Positions 51,125 to 59,961 of a DNA stretch of 64,000 bases are shown here, in pieces; the first letter of the stretch is position 1, and every line of letters starts with the position of its first letter. The notes below the pieces were generated by a model, which worked only from the letters and a program-made list of their open reading frames with translations, did no database searches and was not told the DNA's origin. Made by a program: the position numbers and the translations under genes. The stretch is from Bacillus_CJ salitolerans (GTDB taxonomy: Bacteria; Bacillota; Bacilli; Bacillales; SA4), in NCBI RefSeq assembly GCF_042680805.1, contig NZ_JBHUEM010000052.1, positions 1-64,000 on the forward strand, in the 5' to 3' direction.

Positions 51125-51312
51125 ACCAGCACCAGCTCCCAGCCAAGATGAAATGGCGACGAACTTAGCCATTTCATCCTACTCGAGGGAAAAAGAAAAA
51201 TCACTTTTTCCTTGGTCAAATAACCTGTCATGAATAGAAGGGAAAACCACCCTTTATTTCATGCAAGAACATTTGCTTGTCGTGGCAAAACGGGGCACCC
51301 TGAGCCTTTAGT
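51125..51312. repeat. R1 intergenic repeat, copy d, with an inserted hairpin
   Basis: It starts CCAGCACCAGCTCCCAGCC and resumes ACTCGAG after a 36-base insert in which GATGAAATGGC (51147-51157) pairs with GCCATTTCATC (51168-51178). GGAAAAA/TTTTTCC and CATGAATA..TATTTCATG hairpins follow, and it ends CATTTGCTTGTCGTGGCAAA then ACGGGGCACCCTGAGCC. It fills most of the gap 51034-51458. Confidence 0.75.
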
Positions 51313-51378
51313 ACTTTAAAGGGGCAAGTGTGTTATGTTTAACGGCCTACTGTTTGTTATAGCAATAAAATACTATTT

Positions 51379-51441
51379 TTGATAAAATATGGTTACTAAA
51401 TATTCTTAATATTCAGTACAACGGAATTGAAAGCGCTAACA
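51379..51441 (+). promoter_or_regulatory. Promoter and perfect cre site of the acylase gene
   Basis: TTGATA (51379-51384) and TATTCT (51401-51406) have a 16-bp spacer. TGAAAGCGCTAACA (51428-51441) matches the CcpA consensus TGWAANCGNTNWCA at every position and lies downstream of the start site, 17 bases before the start codon, so carbon catabolite repression is expected. Confidence 0.75.
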
Positions 51442-51458
51442 CATAAGGGGGAATTACT

Positions 51459-53867
51459 TTGGAAGTTATTGTGAAAAAACGCGTAAAACGGTGGCCTGCC
51501 ACAAGGAAATGGCAAATTACTTTAAGTATTGTACTCGGAATTGTTTTCCTATTAGCCTGTGCAGCCGGTTATTTTTTTTGGCTGCTCGGAAAGAGTGCTC
51601 CCAAAATTGAAGGGACATTAGAGATTTCTGGTTTAACTGAAGAAGTGACAGTGTACCGAGACTCTGCTGGTGTGCCGCATATTGAAGCACAAAACATCCA
51701 CGATTTATATTTTGCTCAAGGGTTTGTCACTGCCCAGGACCGAATCTTTCAGATGGATTTAAGCAGGAGGCAGGCGTCTGGACAGTTAAGTGAAGTCGTT
51801 GGAGCTAAGGCGATTGATCGGGATCGATTTTTTCGAACACTAGGATTACGAAGAGCAGCAGAAGCATCTTTTGACATGTACTCTGATGAGGCAAAACAAA
51901 CCCTATCAGCTTATGCCGCAGGTGTGAATGCTTACATAAAGGAAGCAAAAGAATCAAATTCGTTTCCGATTGAGTTCACAATTTTGGGCTATGAACCAAC
52001 AGAGTGGACTGAAATAGATTCTTTAGCCATCGGTAAGTACATGGCATTTGACTTAGGGGGACATTGGGAAGGTCAAGCATTTCGTGCCTATCTCCTAAAA
52101 ACATTTCCAGAAGAAAAAGCATTAGATTTATTTGTCTCTTATCCTGAAGATGGTCCTACGATTATTCAGGCTGTAAAAGGGAGTGATATAGACTTTCCTA
52201 AGAGCTTTGCGAGCTCTGTTATACCACACGAATTTAATGGGAGTAATAACTGGGTCGTTAGTGGTGAAAAATCAGCATCAGGGTTTCCTCTATTAGCAGA
52301 TGACCCGCATCTTGGCTTAGCGACACCAGCTATTTGGTATGAAACGCATTTACAGTCACCGGAATTAAATGTTAGCGGCGTTATTTTTGCTGGAATCCCA
52401 GGCATTATATTGGGAAGAAATGATCATATCTCATGGGGGGTAACAAATGTTGGCCCCGATGTGCAGGATTTATATATTGAAAAGCGTAATCCTGAAAACA
52501 AACATGAATTTCTATACAACGATGAATGGATAAAAGCTGACGTAATAACTGAGACCATTCATGTAAAAAATCAAGACTCGATTGATCATGAAGTGGTTAT
52601 TACGAGACACGGACCGATTTTATCTGAGTTTGCTCATTACGATGAAACAGACACAGCATTAGCGTTAAGGTGGACAGCACTAGACCCATCTCCAGAACTT
52701 GAAGCGGTTCTTCAATTTAGCAAGGCAACAGATTGGGAAGAATTTAAAGAAGCGTTAACATTGTTCCATACACCAGCCCAGAACTTTGTCTTTGCTTCAA
52801 CTGACGGAACAATTGCGTACAGGGCAAATGGACTTATTCCCATTCGAAAAAATGGGGACAGCATGCTTCCAGTCCCGGGCTGGACAGATGAATACGAATG
52901 GACTGGATACATTCCTTGGGATGAATTACCGACCATTATTAATCCTGAGGAAGGATTTATTTCAACCGCTAATAACAAGGTCGTTGGTGACGACTATCGG
53001 TATCATATTACCCATACATGGGCCCAGCCTTACAGGCAGGATCGAATTCGTGAATTTTTACTATCTAAGGAAACCTTTACGGCAGATGATATGATGAAGC
53101 TACAGTTTGACCATCACAACCTGCAGGCAGAAGAGTTTGTTCCTATGTTTGAAAAGTATTTAAAGAATGATAGCCTCAGAGATATCGATATAGAGGCACT
53201 CGCACTGCTAGAAACCTGGGACTTTACCGATCGCATTGATCATGGAGCTCCGCTTCTGTTCCATTTCTGGATGGAAGAGATTGCGAATTATTTGTTTCAT
53301 GATGACATTCATCCTGACATGCTTCCGCTATTTGATGGAAAAGCACAAGTGGTCGATCAATTGCTAAGAAAGGCCGATAAAGGAGAGCCAGGCCCATGGA
53401 TGGAAGAAAAGGGTGGTCTGGAAACCGTTCTTCACGAGTCTCTTAAACTAGCAGTAGACAGAGCAGCAGATATACAAGGGAAAAGCCCAGCTAAATGGAA
53501 ATGGGGAGAGTTACACGCGGTTACTTTTGCTCATCCATTATCCTCTGTCAAACCATTAAATGTTTTATTTAATAGCCAAGGTGCCATTCCAATGCAGGGA
53601 AGTCGTATCACAGTTGGAGCTGCAGGATGGAATAGCACAACTGGCCAAGTAACCCACGGGGCGGCATGGAGATCGGTGATCGATATGAAAAATCCGAAAG
53701 AAAGCTATAATGTAGTCGGACCAGGTCAATCAGGTCATGTATCAAGTAAGTGGTATCAAGACCAAATGGACGATTGGACAACAGGGGGCTACCATCTAAC
53801 GGTAACGGATGGTTCATATCGCGAAGACTCCAGTAGGCTTCTACTTATCCCATCAGAAGAAAACTAA
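51459..53867 (+). CDS. Penicillin acylase family protein, membrane-anchored
   Basis: An 802-residue Ntn-hydrolase precursor. A membrane segment (about residues 19-43) is followed by the A-chain region, a linker and the nucleophile S262 in NGSNNWVVSG, where self-cleavage exposes the N-terminal Ser of the B chain. DDPHLGLATPAIWYE, RNDHISWGVTNVG and the distant NTTG-like GAAGWNSTTGQVTHGAAWR segment are family features. Such enzymes cleave amides, including penicillin G and acyl-homoserine lactones; the substrate here is unknown. The start is TTG behind AAGGGGG. A perfect cre site upstream points to CcpA control. Confidence 0.9.
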   Translation: MEVIVKKRVKRWPATRKWQITLSIVLGIVFLLACAAGYFFWLLGKSAPKIEGTLEISGLTEEVTVYRDSAGVPHIEAQNIHDLYFAQGFVTAQDRIFQMDLSRRQASGQLSEVVGAKAIDRDRFFRTLGLRRAAEASFDMYSDEAKQTLSAYAAGVNAYIKEAKESNSFPIEFTILGYEPTEWTEIDSLAIGKYMAFDLGGHWEGQAFRAYLLKTFPEEKALDLFVSYPEDGPTIIQAVKGSDIDFPKSFASSVIPHEFNGSNNWVVSGEKSASGFPLLADDPHLGLATPAIWYETHLQSPELNVSGVIFAGIPGIILGRNDHISWGVTNVGPDVQDLYIEKRNPENKHEFLYNDEWIKADVITETIHVKNQDSIDHEVVITRHGPILSEFAHYDETDTALALRWTALDPSPELEAVLQFSKATDWEEFKEALTLFHTPAQNFVFASTDGTIAYRANGLIPIRKNGDSMLPVPGWTDEYEWTGYIPWDELPTIINPEEGFISTANNKVVGDDYRYHITHTWAQPYRQDRIREFLLSKETFTADDMMKLQFDHHNLQAEEFVPMFEKYLKNDSLRDIDIEALALLETWDFTDRIDHGAPLLFHFWMEEIANYLFHDDIHPDMLPLFDGKAQVVDQLLRKADKGEPGPWMEEKGGLETVLHESLKLAVDRAADIQGKSPAKWKWGELHAVTFAHPLSSVKPLNVLFNSQGAIPMQGSRITVGAAGWNSTTGQVTHGAAWRSVIDMKNPKESYNVVGPGQSGHVSSKWYQDQMDDWTTGGYHLTVTDGSYREDSSRLLLIPSEEN

Positions 53868-53875
53868 TTATTATG

Positions 53876-53907
53876 AAGCTAGCTATCTAATAGCTGGCTT
53901 TTTTTTG
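53876..53907 (+). terminator. Terminator after the acylase gene
   Basis: AAGCTAGCTA (53876-53885) pairs with TAGCTGGCTT (53891-53900), followed by TTTTTT. Confidence 0.85.
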
Positions 53908-53957
53908 TTTTCCTATTTTTACTTAAAGGGGAGTAAAAGCTCTGAGAGAGGCATGTT

Positions 53958-54164
53958 CAAAGACATTTGGCGAGTGAATCGTAGTCAAAATGTCTAAGAG
54001 AATCGCCGTCAGAGACATTTTGCGAGTGAAACGTAGTCAAAATGTCTAAGAGAAGCGAACTCAAAGACATTTAGCGAGAGAATCATCCTCAAAATGTCTA
54101 AGAGAGGCAGCTCAAAGACATTTTGCTAATGAATCGTCGGTAGTCACATGTCCGAAAAAAAAGG
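53958..54164. repeat. 52-bp tandem repeat, four units (locus 2)
   Basis: Units start at 53958, 54010, 54062 and 54113. Each begins CARAGACATTT, has GCGAGTGAATCGTAGT-like spacer sequence, then CAAAATGTCT and AAGAGAAGCG-like sequence. AGACATTTTG and CAAAATGTCT are inverted, so each unit can form a 10-bp stem. The gap 53908-54508 holds no gene. Confidence 0.9.
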
Positions 54165-54310
54165 TATCCTAGAGTATTTCTTCTTCACCAAAGGTCCATG
54201 AGAAAGTAAATCCAAAGTGCACTATCTACTTCTGACAAAAGAGAATGAATATACTTGTAAATCATACAAACACTCATAAATCGATAAACTTCTACAGAAA
54301 TAAAGAAATA

Positions 54311-54326
54311 TTTACAAACCTTTACA
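54311..54326 (+). promoter_or_regulatory. Pho-box-like direct repeat upstream of the glp/ugp operon
   Basis: TTTACA AACC TTTACA, with a further TCTACA at 54291, gives hexamers spaced by multiples of 10 bp, resembling PhoP-binding repeats. The block is nearly identical to the minus-strand one at 3579-3595. Confidence 0.4.
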
Positions 54327-54410
54327 TTATCTAAAAGAATAACTAGTTTTCTCTTAACAATTATCCATTAGGATAAAAAGTAACAAGAATACTTGGTCAA
54401 GAGACTACGG

Positions 54411-54478
54411 AGAGACCATTAATAGACAGCGCTATATCCAGAGTGATAGTGATGGCTATTAGGGGTCTCTTTATTTTG
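54411..54478 (+). terminator. Leader terminator, likely GlpP antitermination target
   Basis: AGAGACC (54411-54417) pairs with GGTCTCT (54464-54470), extended by AATAG/CTATT, followed by TTATTTT. It lies in the leader of glpP, 31 bases before the start. GlpP acts with glycerol-3-phosphate on such leader inverted repeats in B. subtilis, so the operon is probably autoregulated by antitermination. Confidence 0.7.
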
Positions 54479-54508
54479 CCTACATCTAATCTGAAAGGAA
54501 GATGAACG

Positions 54509-55117
54509 ATGAAAAAAGACGTATTCTTAGAGGCGCTTCGTAATGAAAGAGTGATTGCTTCTGTTAAGGAAGAAGGCCATTTGGATCGTGCCTTAATTTC
54601 AGATCTGTCAATCCTATTCCTCATGACAGGTAATGTCGGCATTATCAAAAAATATGTGGATACATGTAAAAGGCAAAAAAAGATTGCATTACTACATGTG
54701 GATAAAATTGGTGGCTTGAGTAGTGATAGAGAGGGGCTTGAGTTTCTCGTAAACTATGTAAAGCCGGACGGCATCATTAGCACAAGAAATACGATGATTC
54801 GATTAGCAAAAAAGATGAACTTAATTACAGTGCAACGGTTGTTCCTTATCGATACGGATTCTTTTAAACAAGGCTTAGAGTCTGTGAGAACCAACCTACC
54901 AGATGCAGTAGAAGTGATGCCTGCGAGAATTCCAGAAATCATCTATAAATTCAAGCAACAAACCAATATTCCTCTTATCACAGGTGGATTATTAGAAACC
55001 CCTATGCAGATAAAAGAGTGCATCGAAAACGGAGCAATTGCGGTTTCTACTGGTAACCCAAAACTATGGAAGGAGACTGTCAGACTACATGAAACCATAC
55101 ACAACCTTACTGTTTGA
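54509..55117 (+). CDS. glpP: Glycerol-3-phosphate-responsive antiterminator GlpP
   Basis: A 202-residue RNA-binding antiterminator. NERVIASVKEEGHLDRALIS, FLMTGNVGIIKKYVDTCKRQ, VHVDKIGGLS-like LLHVDKIGGLSSDREGLEFL, PDGIISTRNTMIRLAKKMNL and RLFLIDTDSFKQGL are those of GlpP. With glycerol-3-phosphate it lets transcription pass leader terminators of glp genes. Here it heads an operon for glycerophosphodiester uptake rather than standing by glpFK, and a leader terminator lies before it. AAAGGAAGAT precedes the ATG. The next gene overlaps its end by 29 bases. Confidence 0.93.
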   Translation: MKKDVFLEALRNERVIASVKEEGHLDRALISDLSILFLMTGNVGIIKKYVDTCKRQKKIALLHVDKIGGLSSDREGLEFLVNYVKPDGIISTRNTMIRLAKKMNLITVQRLFLIDTDSFKQGLESVRTNLPDAVEVMPARIPEIIYKFKQQTNIPLITGGLLETPMQIKECIENGAIAVSTGNPKLWKETVRLHETIHNLTV

Positions 55118-55754
55118 TTTAGATGGAACATTGCTAGATAGTAAGAGGTCCGTATTAGAAGCTGTCTATCATACGGCTGAAATATATGCACCACAACAAT
55201 ACACATTCCAAGACATTGAAGATCGATTTGGTGAAGCATTTGAGGATTTTGTTGACATCGTCGCACCTCATAAAAAGGAAGAAATGATTGCAACCTACAT
55301 GGAGCATATTACCAACCATCATGATCAATTAGTTGACATATTTCCTAAGGTTCAAGAGGCATTAATCGTATTAAAGCAAAGAGGGATAAAGCTAGGGATT
55401 GTCACGAATAAGCAGTATCACTTAACGATTAAAGGGCTTGAGCTATTTCAAATAAGAGAGCACTTTGACACGATTGTTACCCTTGATGATGTGAAATATC
55501 CGAAGCCGTCGCCAGAGCCGATCATAAAGGCCATCGAGCAACTTAATGTGAATGCCTCTGAAGTATTAATGGTCGGGGATACCATGTTTGATACAGTAGC
55601 AGCAAAAGAAGCGAGTGTTCCCATATGCATCTTAGACTGGTACGGTACATACGACAAAAGGCGAATCCAGCCTGATTACATGTTCAGTAGTATAGAAGAG
55701 AAGATGAATTACTTTGGCTATAGCCTAAAAAGGGAGAGTGGATCAATTGGCTAG
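55089..55754 (+). CDS. HAD family phosphatase (phosphoglycolate/glycerol-phosphatase-like)
   Basis: A 221-residue HAD hydrolase with a helical cap. D10 and D12 lie in LLFDLDGTLLDS; later VTNKQ holds motif II Thr, KPSPEP the motif III Lys and MVGDTMFDTVAAKEA motif IV. The ATG at 55089 overlaps glpP by 29 bases; a longer frame from 55038 is less family-like. Given the operon, it may dephosphorylate glycerol-3-phosphate or a related product of GDPD action. Confidence 0.88.
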   Translation: MKPYTTLLFDLDGTLLDSKRSVLEAVYHTAEIYAPQQYTFQDIEDRFGEAFEDFVDIVAPHKKEEMIATYMEHITNHHDQLVDIFPKVQEALIVLKQRGIKLGIVTNKQYHLTIKGLELFQIREHFDTIVTLDDVKYPKPSPEPIIKAIEQLNVNASEVLMVGDTMFDTVAAKEASVPICILDWYGTYDKRRIQPDYMFSSIEEKMNYFGYSLKRESGSIG

Positions 55755-56811
55755 TATTTCATTTCGAAATGTTGCGAAAAAGTTTGGAAAAGACACGGTC
55801 ATTGAAAACCTTAATCTTGAAATTAAAGATGGTTCTTTCACCGTATTAGTCGGACCATCAGGTTGTGGGAAATCTACGACACTTCGAATGCTTGCAGGGT
55901 TAGAGGTCGAGACGAGTGGTGAGATAGAAATAGACGGAAAAAGTATGAAGGATGTTCAACCAGGTCAACGTGATGTGGCTATGGTTTTTCAAAACTATGC
56001 GATATACCCTACTATGACTGTTCGGGAGAATATAGAGTTTGGTTTAAAAAACCGTAAAGTGCCTAAAAAAGAACGTGACCAGTTAATTCAAGAGATAGCT
56101 GAAATTGTAGGTTTATCAGATTATTTATCAAGGAAGCCGTCAACCTTATCAGGAGGTCAGAGACAGCGTGTTGCATTGTGCCGTGCAATGGTAAAGAAAC
56201 CGAAGGTGTTTTTAATGGATGAGCCTTTGTCAAATTTGGATGCGAAGCTTAGAACACAAATGCGTACTGAATTAATTCAACTACATAAACGGCTTGGTAC
56301 AACATTTGTCTATGTGACTCACGATCAAGTGGAAGCAATGTCCATGGGTGACCAAATTGTCATTATGAATAAAGGAGAAATTCAGCAGGTCGCAAGTCCA
56401 GTCGAGCTATACAATAATCCAAGTAATACGTTTACCGCTCAGTTTATTGGAACGCCACCAATGAATTTGCTAGACAGTCACGGTTTACTTGCTTCTTCCT
56501 TAAAGGAAAATGTCCACCAAGTTGGATTTAGACCAGAAAAGGTTTCATTTGAAGCAATTAGTGATGGACTTACCTTAAATGGAAAAATCGTAACAAGAGA
56601 AACGCTAGGTTCAGAAACAATCTACCAAATCGAAACGGAACTTGGCATGTTTATGGTGAAAAGCTTTACGGAGCCGTTATCAGAAGGGAGCAATGTGTCA
56701 GTTAACATTCGAAATCAAGACCTCTATTACTTCGATAAACTTGGAAATCGAATGTATGACGTAAGATCGGAAAGAGAAGAGTTGGCCGTAGTCGGAGGAT
56801 CTGTATCATGA
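55747..56811 (+). CDS. ugpC: Glycerol-phosphate/carbohydrate ABC importer ATPase (UgpC/MsmX-like)
   Basis: A 354-residue ATPase of the CUT1 type. Walker A GPSGCGKST lies at about residues 36-44, the signature LSGGQRQRVALCRAMVKKP near 130, Walker B VFLMDEPLSNLDAKLR, and the switch His in VTHDQ; the C-terminal 120 residues form the regulatory OB domain. GGGAGAG fits the TTG at 55747, eight bases later, better than the GTG at 55738. It overlaps the HAD gene by eight bases and the permease gene by four. Unlike B. subtilis, where MsmX is shared, this importer carries its own ATPase. Confidence 0.9.
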   Translation: MASISFRNVAKKFGKDTVIENLNLEIKDGSFTVLVGPSGCGKSTTLRMLAGLEVETSGEIEIDGKSMKDVQPGQRDVAMVFQNYAIYPTMTVRENIEFGLKNRKVPKKERDQLIQEIAEIVGLSDYLSRKPSTLSGGQRQRVALCRAMVKKPKVFLMDEPLSNLDAKLRTQMRTELIQLHKRLGTTFVYVTHDQVEAMSMGDQIVIMNKGEIQQVASPVELYNNPSNTFTAQFIGTPPMNLLDSHGLLASSLKENVHQVGFRPEKVSFEAISDGLTLNGKIVTRETLGSETIYQIETELGMFMVKSFTEPLSEGSNVSVNIRNQDLYYFDKLGNRMYDVRSEREELAVVGGSVS

Positions 56812-57680
56812 TGTCTGGGAAGCTATTTCGTCCTTACTTAATGGTTGCACCAGCTATCACTGTTTTCATTCTATTCTTTATTTACCCAATCTTTTATATG
56901 GTTTTTCTCAGTTTTACAGATTGGGATTTAATTAGTCCAGTGAAAAATTTTGTAGGGTTTGATAACTTTATAGATTTGTTTCGAGAAGATGAATTTCGCC
57001 AAGTGTTTATGAACACGATTATTTATACCGTATTAACAGTAGGTATTTCAATGGTCCTATCATTACTATTTGCGCTCTGGTTGAATAAATCAGGTGCGTT
57101 TTATGGAATGGCTCAAGGCGCCGTATTTAGTCCCTATATTATTTCGTTAGTATCAGTATCCTTGTTATGGCTCTGGTTGATGGACCCACAATATGGTTTT
57201 CTTAACTTTTTATTAAAACTAGTGGGCTTGCCTGCTAATACATGGGTAGCACATCCAGACACAGCCCTTTACTCACTTGTGATCGTAAGTGTGTGGAAGA
57301 TAACTGGCTATAACACACTTGTGTTTATTGCAGGTTTACAAAGCATCCCGAAGGAGCTTTATGAAGCAGCAAAATTAGATCAAGCGAATAAATGGAGAAT
57401 CTTTTCAAAAATAACAGTTCCAATGCTGTCGCCAACGATCTTCTTTTTACTAGTTATAAATACAATTGCATCCTTTCAGGTGTTCGATACGGTCAAAATC
57501 ATGACTCAAGGCGGACCCGTAAACTCTACGAATATGCTTGTCTTTTACATTTATGAATATGGCTTCGATTTTTTCAAGATTGGTTATGCATCTGCGGCAG
57601 GTGTGGTACTGCTTTTATTAGTTGGTGTAATGACAATCTTTCATTTCAAACTGTTATCCAAGCGTGTTCATTACCGTTAA
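56808..57680 (+). CDS. ugpA: ABC importer permease, UgpA-like
   Basis: A 290-residue CUT1 permease with six membrane segments. The EAA loop is ELYEAAKLDQANKWRIFSKITVPMLSP. The start overlaps the ATPase stop (ATGA). The neighbouring GDPD genes support a glycerophosphodiester substrate, as for E. coli UgpAE; sugar import would be the alternative for this family. Confidence 0.9.
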   Translation: MMSGKLFRPYLMVAPAITVFILFFIYPIFYMVFLSFTDWDLISPVKNFVGFDNFIDLFREDEFRQVFMNTIIYTVLTVGISMVLSLLFALWLNKSGAFYGMAQGAVFSPYIISLVSVSLLWLWLMDPQYGFLNFLLKLVGLPANTWVAHPDTALYSLVIVSVWKITGYNTLVFIAGLQSIPKELYEAAKLDQANKWRIFSKITVPMLSPTIFFLLVINTIASFQVFDTVKIMTQGGPVNSTNMLVFYIYEYGFDFFKIGYASAAGVVLLLLVGVMTIFHFKLLSKRVHYR

Positions 57681-57699
57681 ACGAGGAGGTGACTCATAC

Positions 57700-58527
57700 A
57701 TGTTTGTAAAGAAAAGTGTATTTAAAACCGTCGAATTAGTCGTCTTACTCATCATGATCTTAATTTTTGTTTTCCCATTTTTATGGATGTTTTCTACTTC
57801 CTTAAAATCATTGGCCGAAACGATGGTATTTCCACCGAAATGGCTCCCTAGCAGCATTCAGTGGGAGAACTTTATGATTGCATGGCAATCAGGCCCATTC
57901 TTGAAGTTTTTTGTAAATAGTTTAGTAGTCGCCATCGGGATCCTTGTTCTGCAATTTTTGACAATCGTTCCAGCGGCCTATGCGTTTGCGAGATACGAAT
58001 TTAAAGGTAAAGGAATCCTATTCGGTCTTACGATGATTGCCCTTATGATTCCATCCCAAATTACATTTTTGCCCATCTATCTTCAGATGAGCTCTTGGGG
58101 TGTTTTAAATACATACATTCCATTGATTGTTCCGTTTGCCACGAGCGCATTTGGAATATTTCTTCTAAGGCAAGCCTTTATGCAAGTGCCAGAGGAGCTA
58201 GTGGAGGCAGCAAGACTTGATCAAGCAAATGAATGGAAAATAATGTGGAGAATCATGGTCCCACTAGCAAAACCGGTCTTAGTTACTTTTGGATTATTTA
58301 GTTTCATCTATCATTGGAATGATTACTTTTGGCCTTTAGTGATGACCAATACTGAGGCAGTAAGAACCTTGCCGATAGGTATTGCCATGCTAAAAGATGC
58401 AGAAGGGAGTGTTGCTTGGAACATAGTAATGGCAGGAAATATGATTTTAGTGCTTCCGATTCTTCTTGTCTTCTTTATTGCACAAAGACAAATTATTCGT
58501 GCATTTGTTTATTCAGGTGTCAAGTGA
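57700..58527 (+). CDS. ugpE: ABC importer permease, UgpE-like
   Basis: A 275-residue CUT1 permease with six membrane segments and EAA loop ELVEAARLDQANEWKIMWRIMVPLAKP. GAGGAGGTG lies eight bases before the ATG at 57700; the frame extends to 57664 but without such a site. It pairs with the previous permease. Confidence 0.9.
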   Translation: MFVKKSVFKTVELVVLLIMILIFVFPFLWMFSTSLKSLAETMVFPPKWLPSSIQWENFMIAWQSGPFLKFFVNSLVVAIGILVLQFLTIVPAAYAFARYEFKGKGILFGLTMIALMIPSQITFLPIYLQMSSWGVLNTYIPLIVPFATSAFGIFLLRQAFMQVPEELVEAARLDQANEWKIMWRIMVPLAKPVLVTFGLFSFIYHWNDYFWPLVMTNTEAVRTLPIGIAMLKDAEGSVAWNIVMAGNMILVLPILLVFFIAQRQIIRAFVYSGVK

Positions 58528-58561
58528 TGAACGATAGATTAAAAACTGGAGGGTTATAGTC

Positions 58562-59899
58562 ATGAAAAAAATGATGTTAGCGATATTCTTCATCGCAATC
58601 GTAGGGATTTTTGGTGCATGTTCAAATAGTGAGGAAACAGCGTCAACGAGCGAAACGGAAACAAAGAACTCTAACACATCCAATACTGAAACGAAAGCAG
58701 AAGAAAAGAAGGAGCCAGTTGCAATTGATTTCTGGTATTCACTTGGTGGAGCAGGCGGAGAACTAATTGAATCAATGGTAAAAGATTTCAATTCCTCTCA
58801 AGATGAGGTTGTCGTAACTCCAACTTATCAAGGTGACTATTATGAAAACCATGCGAAGGTACTAGCGGCCATTGCTTCTAATACTCAACCAGATGTAACA
58901 ATGGTAGAAATTGCTTCTATCGGTGCTTTTGCAAATCCAGGGGCTATTGAAGACTTAGGACCATTTGTAGAAGGCGAAGACGGTGTTGATGTGAATGACT
59001 ATATTCCAGGATTAATGGGTAACTCCTATTGGAAGGATACGCTTTATGCCGTTCCATTTAATCGTAGTACTCCGTTACTTTATGTAAACAAAAACATGTT
59101 AGAAGAGGCTGGGTTAGACCCTGCTGGTCCAAAAACATGGGATGAGCTTGAGGAATATTCTCGTAAGCTAACGATTAAAGATGAGCGCTGGGGCTTCTCA
59201 GCACCAATTGATATTTGGTTCTATGAAGCATTAACATTTGAAAACGGTGGTCAAATATTAAATGAGGATGGAACAAAGCCTCTATTTCATTCACCAGAGG
59301 GTGTAGAGCCAGTAGAATTCTGGAAAAAGATGATTGATGAAGGAATTATGAAGATGCCTCCAGGTGAAAAATACAATGCTTGGGATGTTGCCGCACAAGA
59401 TTTTACAAATGGAAAAGTTGGGATGATCTTTACTTCAACAGGAAGCTTGAACGGTTTAATGGCTCAAGCACAAGGCTTTGAGGTTGGAACTGCCTTCTTA
59501 CCTGCAAAGAAAGATTTTGGAGTACCAACAGGTGGAGCAAACTTAGTCATGCTTTCAAAGTCATCAGATGAGGAGAAGAAAGCTGCTTGGAAGTTCATGA
59601 AATGGATGACAGCGAAGGAACAAACGATTCAATTTAGTATGGGTACAGGGTATATGCCAGTGACGGTATCAGCTGTTGAAAGCGATGAAATGAAGGAGCT
59701 TTATGAAAAAACTCCTCAATTTAAAGTGGCTATTGACCAATTACAGTATGCTAAGCCACGTCCGATGGTTCCAGGCTATAAAGAGCTTCAAGAAGTGATA
59801 ATGACCGAAATTCAACGTGCAATTATTGATGGAAGTGTCACACCAGAAGAAGCATTAAACACAGCGGCTGAAAAAGCAGACAAATTATTAAAGAAGTAA
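58562..59899 (+). CDS. ugpB: ABC importer solute-binding lipoprotein, UgpB-like
   Basis: A 445-residue lipoprotein, lipobox FGAC (Cys20), a Thr/Glu/Lys-rich tether to about residue 50, then a family 1 solute-binding fold. IDFWYSLGGAGGELIESMVKDFN starts it; GDYYENHAKVLAAIASNTQPDV-type sequence, FNRSTPLLYVNKNMLEEAGLDP and FTSTGSLNG match glycerol-3-phosphate/glycerophosphodiester-binding UgpB, where W and R residues in these places contact the ligand. GGAGGG before the ATG. It ends the importer part of the operon. Confidence 0.88.
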   Translation: MKKMMLAIFFIAIVGIFGACSNSEETASTSETETKNSNTSNTETKAEEKKEPVAIDFWYSLGGAGGELIESMVKDFNSSQDEVVVTPTYQGDYYENHAKVLAAIASNTQPDVTMVEIASIGAFANPGAIEDLGPFVEGEDGVDVNDYIPGLMGNSYWKDTLYAVPFNRSTPLLYVNKNMLEEAGLDPAGPKTWDELEEYSRKLTIKDERWGFSAPIDIWFYEALTFENGGQILNEDGTKPLFHSPEGVEPVEFWKKMIDEGIMKMPPGEKYNAWDVAAQDFTNGKVGMIFTSTGSLNGLMAQAQGFEVGTAFLPAKKDFGVPTGGANLVMLSKSSDEEKKAAWKFMKWMTAKEQTIQFSMGTGYMPVTVSAVESDEMKELYEKTPQFKVAIDQLQYAKPRPMVPGYKELQEVIMTEIQRAIIDGSVTPEEALNTAAEKADKLLKK

Positions 59900-59911
59900 G
59901 GAATGCTTGTT

Positions 59912-59932
59912 GGGGTTCCTAAAGTGAGCCCC
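59912..59932 (+). terminator. Weak hairpin between ugpB and the GDPD gene
   Basis: GGGGTTC and GAGCCCC can pair (one wobble) and are followed by TCCATTTT. It probably reduces but does not end transcription. Confidence 0.4.
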
Positions 59933-59961
59933 TCCATTTTACGAATAGGAGAGTGTTTGTA

